This document shows, one piece after another, positions 56,908 to 64,000 of a stretch of 64,000 bases of DNA; within the stretch, counting starts at the first letter, position 1, and every line of letters starts with the position of its first letter. Origin of the DNA: Burkholderia ambifaria (GTDB lineage Bacteria; Pseudomonadota; Gammaproteobacteria; Burkholderiales; Burkholderiaceae); contig NZ_LKPJ01000001.1 of the NCBI RefSeq assembly GCF_001443045.1, positions 68,997 to 132,996 on the forward strand, read 5' to 3'. The notes beneath the pieces are model-generated. The model did not search any database. It had not been told where the DNA came from and saw only the letters and a list, made by a program, of their open reading frames with translations. A program made the position numbers and the translations under genes.

Positions 56908-57999
56908 TCAGCTTTGCGCGGGCGGCAACAGCTTCTGGTCGATCATCGACTGGAGCGCAGCTTGAAACGCGTCGCGTGTGTCGACCGCCGCGTTGAAGCC
57001 GGCCTTTCTGAGCTTGATCGTGCTCACGAAGGCGACAGGCCCCGCTGGCGCACCGTACGCAAACGCGAAATCGGCATGCTGATCGCCCTGTGCGACGAAT
57101 GACCGCAAATCAGCACTCTTCAGCCCGTACTTCCTGACGATATCCTGCCAAACATCGGCGTTCTGCCGGATGTACGCGGCCAGACTCGCAGGTGCGTCCG
57201 CTCCCACGGTAACGCCCAGGGTCTTTGCCATCGCCGGCCAAACGCTTCGCCACTCGAACACGTCGCCATTGGTGACGTTGAAGGTCTCGTCGACAGCCGC
57301 CTTCGCCTCTGCCGACCACACCATGACTTCGCCGACCAGGTCCGCATCCGCCATCTCCCAGACAAACGAAGGACCACCGGGGAAGCTGAACGGCTCCCCT
57401 TTTTCTCGGCGAATCGCAGCGTAGACACCGATGGCCGGAAGGACATTGAGGGCGCCGGGTGTTTTGCCCGTCACCAACTGAGGACGAAGGACGGTATAGG
57501 CAAATCCATGGCGAGCCCCGGCTTCGCGTAGGTAGTCCTCCTGATCGAAAAAGAAGTTTGCGTGGCTATCGCGCGGATCGCTTTCGCGTGCCGGAATCGC
57601 GATCGGATGGAGATGCACGCCGTAGGCTTTCGTCCCCTGCAGGATCGACACGTGCTTGAGCGGCGCCTTTGCCGCTATCAACGACTCGACGACGTTGCGC
57701 AACATCGCGTTGTTGGTCTTGATCTGTTCGGCGTTGGACCAGCCTCCGACCAGGTCGTCTGCGCTTTCCGAGAGGGCGGCATAAGCGACATGCGTGACAT
57801 TGCCGAGGTGCGCCATGGCTTCGCGAACGGAAGACGCATCGCGCAGATCCGCCGCAACGAAATCGAAGCTTCGGCCGCTGGGCAACTCCGGCTTGCGCCT
57901 CGAAGTGCCTGCGACGTCCCAGCCGGCGTCAAGAAAAGCTTCGATCGCCGCTACGCCGATAAGGCCGCTTGCGCCGACAACCAGAACCTGGTTTTTCAT
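56908..57999 (-). CDS. PRISE-like SDR (progesterone 5-beta-reductase/iridoid synthase type)
   Basis: A 363-residue extended SDR. It starts QVLVVGASGLIGVAAIEAFL with a TSRRKPE cofactor segment that prefers NADPH, and contains the PRISE-like AKAYGVHLHP and NFFFDQEDYLREA motifs, where the usual catalytic tyrosine neighbourhood is altered as in that family. Such enzymes reduce enones. The codon use is milder in GC than upstream genes. It is divergent from a LysR gene. Confidence 0.8.
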   Translation of the reverse strand: MKNQVLVVGASGLIGVAAIEAFLDAGWDVAGTSRRKPELPSGRSFDFVAADLRDASSVREAMAHLGNVTHVAYAALSESADDLVGGWSNAEQIKTNNAMLRNVVESLIAAKAPLKHVSILQGTKAYGVHLHPIAIPARESDPRDSHANFFFDQEDYLREAGARHGFAYTVLRPQLVTGKTPGALNVLPAIGVYAAIRREKGEPFSFPGGPSFVWEMADADLVGEVMVWSAEAKAAVDETFNVTNGDVFEWRSVWPAMAKTLGVTVGADAPASLAAYIRQNADVWQDIVRKYGLKSADLRSFVAQGDQHADFAFAYGAPAGPVAFVSTIKLRKAGFNAAVDTRDAFQAALQSMIDQKLLPPAQS

Positions 58000-58439
58000 A
58001 ATACGTACCTTTCTCCGTATGAGGGGTAATGACTGCACTCTGCACGCGAGGATCGCGCGCCAACTTGAAATTCCCGGCCATCTGCGGGCCGGGTGCGAGC
58101 GAGATCTCGGCACGTAGCTCGCGCCCTTCCGGTACAGGACAGGCGGGTGCGACGCAGCCGAGCAATACCGATTGAATGTGCCGAAACAGCACGGACGCTA
58201 TTGGGAAATCAGTCTTGCGGGACTAATGCAGTTACGCGGTGAATGCCACGCTGCACCGCTTCCAGCGTGATGGGTACTCGCACACTGTTGGGCGTTGAAA
58301 ATACAAAAACTCTCGGCATCAGTTTTCCTTGCTATCCGGTGGAAAAGAAGTGCTCCGTCTGATGCTCCATTTGGCCTATTCCGCCGCGATTGTGGTAGGC
58401 AGGAATCGGTGATATCGTTCATTCCAAAGAGGAATAGCA
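58000..58439. promoter_or_regulatory. Divergent SDR/LysR control region
   Basis: 440 bases between two divergent genes; a GGAGAAAGG ribosome site serves the SDR. Open frames within are not convincing. LysR binding sites of the T-N11-A type may lie here but none can be singled out. Confidence 0.4.
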
Positions 58440-59339
58440 ATGAACCGATTCGCGGCTATGGAAGCCTTTGTGCGCGTCGTCGACACGGGATCGTTTTCGG
58501 CGGCGGCACGGCAACTTGGAATTGGCCAACCGGCTGTGTCCAAGGCTGTCGCGCAGTTGGAGGTGCGGCTCGGCGTGCGTCTTCTGCTCAGATCGACGCA
58601 TGGTCTTGCCCCGACGGAATCGGGGCAAAATTTTTACGAGCATGCAAAGCGGGCACTTGAGGAGGCGGAAGAGGCAGACTTGGCCGCCCGCGGTGCAAGT
58701 GCGACGCTATCGGGCAGATTGAGGATCTGTGCCGCCGTGACGTTCGCCCGCCTTCACGTCGTGCCGCATCTGCCGGCCTTTCTCGACCAACATCCTTCGC
58801 TGGATCTTCATGTGGTCCTGGACGACCGCAACGTGGATCTCATCGAGGCCGGCATCGACATCGCGTTACGCATGGGCGATCTCCCGGACTCAACCCTGAC
58901 CGCCCGCAAACTGGGACGCGGGCGTCGGGTGCTCCTGGCCACGCCATCCTACTTTGCACACGCTGGACAACCGCAAACACCGGACGATCTCGCCACGCAC
59001 CGGGCCGTGATTTACGATCAGCGTGGCGGCGGCGCGACGTGGGTTTTCAAGCGTGGCGCAGAAGAAAAGTCGATCATCGCAAGAGGACGCGTCCACATGA
59101 CAGCGGCCGAAGGGGTGCGGGAAGCGGTGTTCGCCGACCTGGGCATCACTGTTGCGTCGGAATGGATGTTCGCCCCGGAACTTCGCTCCGGGAAGGTCGT
59201 GGAAGCACTTGCGGACTGGGCATTGCCCGATATCGATCTTTGGGCCGTGTTTCCGACAGGCCGCCAAGCAAGTATGAAGGCACGTGCCTTCGCAAACTTC
59301 ATAGAGACCCGGCTGTTCGGCAAGGCGGTGATTGAGTAA
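58440..59339 (+). CDS. LysR-family regulator divergent from the PRISE-like SDR
   Basis: A 299-residue regulator of normal length with HTH region VRVVDTGSFSAAARQLGIGQ and PAVSKAVAQLEVRLGVRLL. The rest is a standard effector domain. GAGGAATAGCA precedes the ATG. It is most likely the activator of the SDR gene at 56908-57999. Confidence 0.87.
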   Translation: MNRFAAMEAFVRVVDTGSFSAAARQLGIGQPAVSKAVAQLEVRLGVRLLLRSTHGLAPTESGQNFYEHAKRALEEAEEADLAARGASATLSGRLRICAAVTFARLHVVPHLPAFLDQHPSLDLHVVLDDRNVDLIEAGIDIALRMGDLPDSTLTARKLGRGRRVLLATPSYFAHAGQPQTPDDLATHRAVIYDQRGGGATWVFKRGAEEKSIIARGRVHMTAAEGVREAVFADLGITVASEWMFAPELRSGKVVEALADWALPDIDLWAVFPTGRQASMKARAFANFIETRLFGKAVIE

Positions 59340-59499
59340 CCGATCTGCGCTATATGGCCAGCTCCGCCGGACACGAAAAGAGCGGCGGACCGGGAGGCAT
59401 CCGGAATTCTGTGTGTGAGTCGGTTCAGGACTCAGACCTCGACGTTGAATCGCTCCCGGTAAAGCAGCGCGAACCGAGTCATCGCACTTTCCTCGATCA

Positions 59500-59830
59500 C
59501 AACTTGCCGCGCGGGAACAATTCAGCGCCCTGTCGTCGCCGCCAATTTTGAGCCTCCCCCCCGTTACATGATCCGCCGGCATCGCGCGCCAGCATAATGC
59601 CGGGTTGATCGGGCTCCCACGTCCAACAACGGAGCTCAGGCAGAAGGCGCGATGGTAGCCGTGGATTTTGGCAGTGCGCTTCTCTGCGACGGGGAAGATC
59701 GGGTCCCGGATTAGCGATCCATAAGCAAAAATCCAGACGTTACTCCGGTCGACTCCCGCATTCAGCCCCCCTCCCCGGATGAACTGTTGTCGCGTTGCTT
59801 CTGGTCGTCTCGACAGCAAACGAGATGGCA
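59500..59830 (-). pseudogene. Decayed ChaC-like gamma-glutamylcyclotransferase
   Basis: Reading down from 59741, one frame gives VWIFAYGSLIRDPIFPVAEK and HGYHRAFCLSSVVGRGSP, the ChaC N-terminal signature (the normal YGSLIW has become YGSLIR). The frame then breaks: GIMLARDAGGSCNG continues in another frame after a one-base loss near 59600, and a run of seven C (59556-59562) breaks it again before LKIGGDDRAL. The remaining two thirds of the protein is missing. No start or stop of a real gene is left. Confidence 0.75.
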
Positions 59831-60098
59831 ACAACTCGCTCAACGCCCCTGCAGGAATCGAAGACGCCCTCTGCGCCACCAAGCCTCGCATACGAGCGGC
59901 CGTCTCAAGTCGAATTGCGTGCCTCGGTGATACGTATGTCCCCGCTCTACGCCTCGACTTGCAGCTCAAGGCATGACCACAGTTTGCTCATCCGCATCAA
60001 AACGGCATCCCGACTTTCAATGCGTCACACCATTCGGAAAGCGAACGGGTTAACCATGATCGCTCATCGAAAAACGCCGTGCTAACTTCCACGATCAT

Positions 60099-60110
60099 GT
60101 GACTTGATCG
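60099..60110. promoter_or_regulatory. Operator-like motif, copy A
   Basis: GTGACTTGATCG; shares 10 of the first 11 bases with the GTCACTTGATC of copy B, 193 bases further on. About 285 bases upstream of the dioxygenase. Confidence 0.45.
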
Positions 60111-60290
60111 TTTGACAATATTGATTTCGTAAGCACACCACTTCACCGGAAACCTCAGCGAATGGCTCCAGGTCTGCCGCTTCCGGAAACTTGCCACGGA
60201 TCACCGAGAGGTCGCGACAACCGCGGGAAGAACGCCGCGGTCCATCGACTGGCGTGAAAGGAATCTACGGCACAACGCCACGCCACACAT

Positions 60291-60308
60291 AGTCACTTGA
60301 TCAAGTCA
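60291..60308. promoter_or_regulatory. Operator-like palindrome, copy B
   Basis: AGTCACTTGATCAAGTCA with a perfect 12-bp palindrome ACTTGATCAAGT at 60295-60306, centred about 93 bases before the dioxygenase start. Symmetry and position suggest a dimeric repressor site. Confidence 0.6.
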
Positions 60309-60393
60309 AACATTCAATTTAACGTCTGACACCACCCGAATCAGCAAGCGACGCCGCTTCTGATTTATCCGTCCACGCAACTTCGAGGCAAAC

Positions 60394-61269
60394 ATGAACG
60401 CAAATATTCAGAACATTCAGGACACTCTCCCCACCGTCCCCAAGCAGACCAGCGCACAAGAGATCGTGTCGCTGATGAATCAATACGGCGGAGTCCGCAT
60501 CAAGGATTATCTGACCCAGGAGCAAGTCGCGAACATCAATCGCGAGGTCGATGGTCCGCTCGAGCGGCTCCGCGAGGGGTCGTCGCACGAAAACGAACTG
60601 ATCAAGGAGTTCCACGGCACCTATACCAAGCGCCTGACGAACATGGTCACGCACAGCAGGACTTTTGGGGACGTGCTGGACGACGAACTCTTTCACGAAC
60701 TCGGCGAGGTGCTCTACCGTGAAGAGTCCGGCGATTGGTGGCTTTCGACCGCGCAGGTCATCGACATCGGCCCGGGCAACACAGCACAAATGCTGCATCG
60801 CGATGTCGGCAATTTTCCGCCCCTGTGCGCGCTCGGAATCAACGGGCCTACGGTGTTTACCAACCTCATGATTGCCCTGACGCGCTTCACCGCGGAAAAC
60901 GGTGCCACCCGAATTATCCCGGGGAGCCAAAACTGGGACGAGGACTACTTCGACAGCAAGGGTACGCCCGAGATGACCATTGCTGCCGAGATGGACGCCG
61001 GCGACGCTTTGCTGTTCAGCGGAAAAGTGATCCACGGTGGCGGCGCGAATGTAACGAAGAACGAGCGCCGACGCGGGCTCACGATTCCGATGCAACCGTC
61101 CTACCTGACTCCGGAGGAAGCGTATCCCTTCATCGTCGACATGGACATCGTGCGACGCCTGTCACACCGCGTTCAGCGAATCATCGGCTTCCGCTCGCAA
61201 TACCCCGCTGGCACGCCGGGCCTGTGGCAAGTCGACTACGACGATATCGCAACGCACCTCGGCCTTTAA
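60394..61269 (+). CDS. PhyH-type iron(II)/2-oxoglutarate dioxygenase
   Basis: A 291-residue oxygenase of the phytanoyl-CoA dioxygenase superfamily. The facial triad is H135, D137 (LHRDVGNFPP) and H214 (KVIHGGGANV); the 2-oxoglutarate arginine is likely in NERRRGLTI. The segment AENGATRIIPGSQNWDED is typical. It resembles oxygenases of secondary metabolism more than phytanate breakdown, but the substrate is unknown. It has its own promoter with two operator-like sites and stands before truncated SDR and MaoC fragments. Confidence 0.85.
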   Translation: MNANIQNIQDTLPTVPKQTSAQEIVSLMNQYGGVRIKDYLTQEQVANINREVDGPLERLREGSSHENELIKEFHGTYTKRLTNMVTHSRTFGDVLDDELFHELGEVLYREESGDWWLSTAQVIDIGPGNTAQMLHRDVGNFPPLCALGINGPTVFTNLMIALTRFTAENGATRIIPGSQNWDEDYFDSKGTPEMTIAAEMDAGDALLFSGKVIHGGGANVTKNERRRGLTIPMQPSYLTPEEAYPFIVDMDIVRRLSHRVQRIIGFRSQYPAGTPGLWQVDYDDIATHLGL

Positions 61270-61374
61270 GCCAGGAACAGAGGCCTGCCTCGATCCGGGA
61301 TGCGGCAATGCCCTCCCGGATCCAGTCATGCACATTCGAAGGCCACGGCAGTATCACCACCAGTGAGACAACCC

Positions 61375-61650
61375 TTGAAGATTGACCTGACGAATCGCAT
61401 TGCGATCGTGACCGGCGCGGGCGCTGGTCTCGGGCGCGAGCATGCGTGGCTGCTTGCCCGGCTGGGGGCAAAGGTCGTGGTCAACGATCTGGGCAGCGAC
61501 GTAAACGGCAGAGGCAGCTCCGCCACAGCCGCCCAGCGACTCGTCGACGAGATCGTCTCTGCCGGCGGCGAAGCGGTCGCGAGCAGTGCATCGGTTACCG
61601 ATTCCGAACAGGTCGCCCCCATGAATGCGCAGGAGCAATCCGATGCATGA
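61375..61650 (+). pseudogene. Truncated SDR, N-terminal part only
   Basis: About 91 codons from a TTG at 61375. Residues read as the start of a 17-beta-HSD4/hydroxyacyl-type SDR: NRIAIVTGAGAGLGREHAWL, KVVVNDLGSDVNGRGSSA and VDEIVSAGGEAVASSASVTD. The family continues for at least 150 residues more with the catalytic Ser-Tyr-Lys; here the frame ends after NAQEQSDA, so no active site is present. It lies 105 bases after the dioxygenase gene. Confidence 0.75.
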
Positions 61651-61930
61651 AGCGTTCGAGGTGATGGCAGGCAAAACCAGCTTCGATCTGAACAGCTACA
61701 CGGCTGACGGGCAGCGCCATGCAAGCGCCCCACTTGTTCTGTCCCGCCTATCTGCCCTCGTCAGCAAGGCGCCGGGCGTATCCGATTGGCCCTCCATTGA
61801 TCGGCCTTCGATCAATGCATTTGCCGACTTCGCGGGCGACTGCCAATCGAATGCGGGCATTGCATGCCGTTCCGGGGATGTTCCCCAAATATCGACTTTC
61901 GAATGCACCTTATCCAATACAGGAGCGTGA
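61643..61930 (+). pseudogene. MaoC/NodN-like hydratase fragment
   Basis: A 95-residue frame with AGGAG before its ATG. The middle, LSALVSKAPGVSDWPSIDRP followed by SINAFADFAGDCQ, looks like the N-terminus of a MaoC-type enoyl-CoA hydratase, but the reading then departs before the rest of the hot-dog fold and the catalytic Asp-His. The upstream 40 residues (FEVMAGKTSFDLNSYTADGQ) may belong to another protein. I treat it as a broken gene; a short expressed protein is possible. Confidence 0.55.
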
Positions 61931-61932
61931 TC

Positions 61933-62043
61933 ATGGTGAAGCGTTTATTTGTCGTACTCTCGCTTATCGCCGGGATACTTTTTGTTTTAAGCCCGGGATT
62001 CATGGTTCTGTACCACATCGAGCATTACGACTCGACCCAATAG
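61933..62043 (+). CDS. 36-residue single-helix membrane peptide
   Basis: The peptide starts MVKRLFVVLSLIAGILFVLS, continues PGFMVLYHIEHYDSTQ and stops at TAG. A basic N-terminus, one hydrophobic helix (residues 5-27) and a polar His/Tyr/Asp tail make a plausible small membrane protein. AGGAG lies seven bases before the ATG, overlapping the end of the previous frame. The composition differs from random frames here. I know no homologue. It may be regulatory or a transporter accessory. Confidence 0.5.
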   Translation: MVKRLFVVLSLIAGILFVLSPGFMVLYHIEHYDSTQ

Positions 62044-62046
62044 GGT

Positions 62047-62350
62047 TCACGTGGAAAGTTCGAAAATGCCGGCGTAGCCTTGCGGGCGGATCGTGTCGAA
62101 CACGACCCGCGCGGCGCATTGCTCGTGCTTCGGTCGACGGCTTTCTGTCCTGAACCGGCCCGACAGTTCGTTGGCCCGCGTGCCCATGACGCGGGCTCGC
62201 GCGCGTCGGATACTTCTGCCCGCGTGGTTGAGTCTGCCGCAGCCCTGAGCACATCGTGCTTCCGAACACACCCGTACGCCACACGATCTCGCGCGGCGAA
62301 ACCTTCTGGCGGAAGTGCGCCACCCAATCCCGGCCCACATCCTCACCTTG
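62047..62350 (-). pseudogene. IS21-family transposase (istA) N-terminal remnant
   Basis: Three frames must be joined. One gives HFRQKVSPREIVWRTGVFGS, which looks like the istA helix-turn-helix start (normally ...SAREIARRTGLSRNTV...), then KYPTRASP; another gives LSGRFRTESRRPKHEQCAAR followed by VVFDTIRPQGYAG, the next istA segment. The rest of istA and istB are missing, so the element is dead. It marks past insertion between the dioxygenase and aminotransferase modules. Assigned by eye. Confidence 0.65.
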
Positions 62351-62464
62351 ATCGCGCCTCCCCCACCATCGCCGCGACAGTCCGAACATGACTTTGGTCG
62401 ACTGCTGTGCAGGGCTAGTGGAAGACGCCCATTTCCGTCGGGAGGACATTTGTAGACACTAGAC

Positions 62465-62480
62465 TTGGTCATTTGATCAA
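62465..62480. promoter_or_regulatory. Operator-like motif, copy C
   Basis: TTGGTCATTTGATCAA; 13 of 16 bases match the reverse complement of copy D, and GTCA-YTTGATCAA matches copy B. About 220 bases before the aminotransferase start. Confidence 0.55.
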
Positions 62481-62623
62481 TTTCATAAAGCGACGACAGA
62501 CGTTCGGCCAAGCGACGCAATGAAGCTACGTTCGTGACGTCAGGCTAAACGGCGTATTGATCTGTCGGCGAGACACGAGATTTCAGAAGCGGCATTCCTC
62601 ACAATTTCAGGGCGTCCGAGTAT

Positions 62624-62640
62624 ATGGTCAAATGACTCAG
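62624..62640. promoter_or_regulatory. Operator-like motif, copy D
   Basis: ATGGTCAAATGACTCAG, reverse orientation relative to copy C, about 60 bases before the aminotransferase start, where it could overlap the promoter. Confidence 0.55.
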
Positions 62641-62700
62641 TCATAAGACACGATACCGGATCTGGTGTTCCCAGAACGAATTTTTCACAAGGAGTCGAGC

Positions 62701-63969
62701 ATGGACAGGCTGGCAAAGAAAAACGAGTGGTTCGCAAGAGCCGAAAAGGTCATCCCTGGCGGGATGTACGGTCACCAGAGCGTCAAGTATTTGACGGAAG
62801 ATTTCCCGCTGTACTTTGCAAAAGCGAAAGGGACCTATCTCTGGGACGTCGACGGCAACAAGTACATCGACTACGTGTGTGGTTACGGCACGAATCTGTT
62901 CGGCTACGGCAACGAGCGGATCGAGCAAGCTGCGGCCCTTCAGCTGCAGAAGATCGACACGGCGACGGGCCCCAGTGAGGTAATGGTCCAGCTCGCCGAG
63001 GCGCTCACTCAACAGGTCAGCCACGCCGATTGGGCGATGTTCTGCAAGAACGGCTCCGACGCCACTTCGATGGCCATGGTGATCTCGCGAGCCTATCGTG
63101 AGAAGCGAAAGATTCTTGTTGCACGAGGCACGTACCATGGTGCGTCCCCGTGGAACGTGCCCTATACGACGGGGATTACCAAGGAAGACCGGGCTCACGT
63201 CGTCTACTTCGAGTACAACGATATCGAGAGCCTCAATGCCGCTGTCAAGAGCGTCGACGGTGACGTAGCGGCCATCTACGCGACGCCGTTCCGCCACGAA
63301 GTGCTCTACGATCAGTTCTTCCCGTCGATCGAGTACGCGAAGGAATGTCGTCGCCTCGCGGACGAGCAGGAAGCGCTTCTGGTCGTTGACGAGGTCCGTA
63401 CGGGGCTGCGCCTGTCGCGTGACTGTTCATGGTCGGACTGGGGTGTGCACCCGGACCTCAGTTGCTGGGGCAAGGCCATCGGCGGCGGCTACGCGATCGC
63501 CGCGGTTCTCGGTTCCGACAAGGCACGCGAGGCCGCGACGAATATTTTCGTCACGGGCTCCTACTGGCTCTCCGCTGTGCCGATGGCCGCGGCCATCGAA
63601 ACGCTGCGCCTGGTACGAGAAACGGACTACCTCGAACACACGAAGCGGTTGGCGGACAAACTGCGCGCCGGCATTGCCGAACAAGCCGAGCGGCATGGCT
63701 TCGAACTCAAGCAGACCGGGCCGAGCGTCATGCCCCAGATGCTTTTCGCGGGTGACGACGAGCTCGTGTCGCGCGGCCGGGCGTGGGCTTCGGAAGTCAT
63801 CAAAAATGGCGCCTATCTCCACCCGTGGCACAACATGTTCTTCACGGCGAGCCATACCGACGAAGACATCGCGCGTACGCTCGAGGCGACCGAAGCAGCG
63901 TTTGGCACGATCAAGCAGAAATCGGTTGCATTGAACCGTCTGGATATCCTGGACACCGTGCAGCGTTAG
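62701..63969 (+). CDS. Class III PLP aminotransferase (glutamate-1-semialdehyde aminomutase-like)
   Basis: A 422-residue PLP enzyme. Fold-type I class III features: WDVDGNKYIDYVCGYGTNLF, the phosphate-binding KNGSDATSMAM, VVDEVRTGLR with the PLP-pyridine aspartate, and the Schiff-base lysine K258 in CWGKAIGGGYAIAAV. It resembles HemL in layout, but lone position with operator-like sites suggests a transaminase or aminomutase of specialised metabolism rather than haem synthesis. It ends within the window; nothing can be said of what follows. Confidence 0.87.
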   Translation: MDRLAKKNEWFARAEKVIPGGMYGHQSVKYLTEDFPLYFAKAKGTYLWDVDGNKYIDYVCGYGTNLFGYGNERIEQAAALQLQKIDTATGPSEVMVQLAEALTQQVSHADWAMFCKNGSDATSMAMVISRAYREKRKILVARGTYHGASPWNVPYTTGITKEDRAHVVYFEYNDIESLNAAVKSVDGDVAAIYATPFRHEVLYDQFFPSIEYAKECRRLADEQEALLVVDEVRTGLRLSRDCSWSDWGVHPDLSCWGKAIGGGYAIAAVLGSDKAREAATNIFVTGSYWLSAVPMAAAIETLRLVRETDYLEHTKRLADKLRAGIAEQAERHGFELKQTGPSVMPQMLFAGDDELVSRGRAWASEVIKNGAYLHPWHNMFFTASHTDEDIARTLEATEAAFGTIKQKSVALNRLDILDTVQR

Positions 63970-64000
63970 TGCCGGATGTTTCATGAGCCTTCGGCCCACG

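Larger units (their letters stand above)
59831..60393. other. Gene-poor stretch with control sites
   Basis: About 560 bases with low GC and no credible gene on either strand. Its right part carries two copies of the GTCA-YTTGA motif, listed separately, and the promoter of the dioxygenase gene. Confidence 0.5.
62351..62700. promoter_or_regulatory. Upstream region of the aminotransferase gene
   Basis: 350 bases with low GC and no gene. It contains operator-like copies C and D and the promoter of the downstream gene. Confidence 0.5.

Noticed and set aside
59779..60197. Short open frames on both strands
   Set aside because: No ribosome site, no similarity and no codon bias; treated as non-coding.
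62000..62520. Minus-strand frames of 100-157 codons as real genes
   Set aside because: Family similarity hops between frames, as in a decayed istA, so none is intact.

Overview
The window is GC-rich, densely coded bacterial DNA. Codon use, gene families and neighbourhoods (MarR-controlled nicotinate cluster, Tad pilus locus, many LysR regulators, SsuA/TauD sulfonate genes) fit Burkholderia, probably a Burkholderia cepacia complex strain; a secondary chromosome is an inference from the accessory, catabolic content. No rRNA, tRNA, CRISPR array or replication origin is visible.

Layout. (1) 1-2.1 kb: end of a valine-catabolism operon (mmsA, 5' truncated by the window and carrying an internal in-frame deletion; mmsB). 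(2) 2.7-15.5 kb: complete aerobic nicotinate pathway: nicA (Fe-S), a triheme cytochrome c fused to a decayed molybdopterin domain, nicC, nicE, nicD, nicX, nicF, a separate intact molybdopterin subunit, the MarR-type repressor nicR and an MFS importer. GTGTAC-type sites recur in the three promoter regions of this cluster. (3) 16-21.5 kb: lipoproteins and unknowns, then NCS1 permease, hydantoin-racemase-like protein and LysR regulator. (4) 21.6-28.7 kb: decayed AEC transporter, DHA2 exporter with divergent LysR, orphan sulfonate-type binding protein, membrane glycosyltransferase and GT87-like protein. (5) 28.7-39.2 kb: complete minus-strand Tad/Flp pilus locus with 4-bp stop/start overlaps. (6) 39.2-49.7 kb: AT-rich spacer and an octamer tandem repeat, then a sulfonate ABC importer with two different permeases, two TauD-like dioxygenases, a peptide-type binding protein, DUF427 protein and another SsuA-like protein. 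(7) 49.7-56.5 kb: glycolipid-binding-like protein, iron alcohol dehydrogenase plus small monooxygenase, SDR/LysR pair, NCS2 permease, Nudix hydrolase, small unknowns. (8) 56.5-64 kb: visibly lower-GC accessory DNA with an SDR/LysR pair, a ChaC pseudogene, a PhyH-type iron/2-oxoglutarate dioxygenase, truncated SDR and MaoC-like fragments, a 36-residue membrane peptide, an IS21 istA remnant and a class III aminotransferase.

How it works together. The nic genes take nicotinate to 6-hydroxynicotinate (NicA plus Mo subunit plus cytochrome), 2,5-dihydroxypyridine (NicC), N-formylmaleamate (NicX), maleamate (NicD), maleate (NicF) and fumarate (NicE). The sulfonate block imports and oxygenolytically desulfonates organosulfur compounds. 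The Tad block builds Flp pili. The most novel-looking part is the last 4 kb: the dioxygenase and the aminotransferase each have two copies of a related GTCA-YTTGA-YCA motif upstream, so they probably belong to one regulon of unknown product that has been broken up by insertions and deletions.
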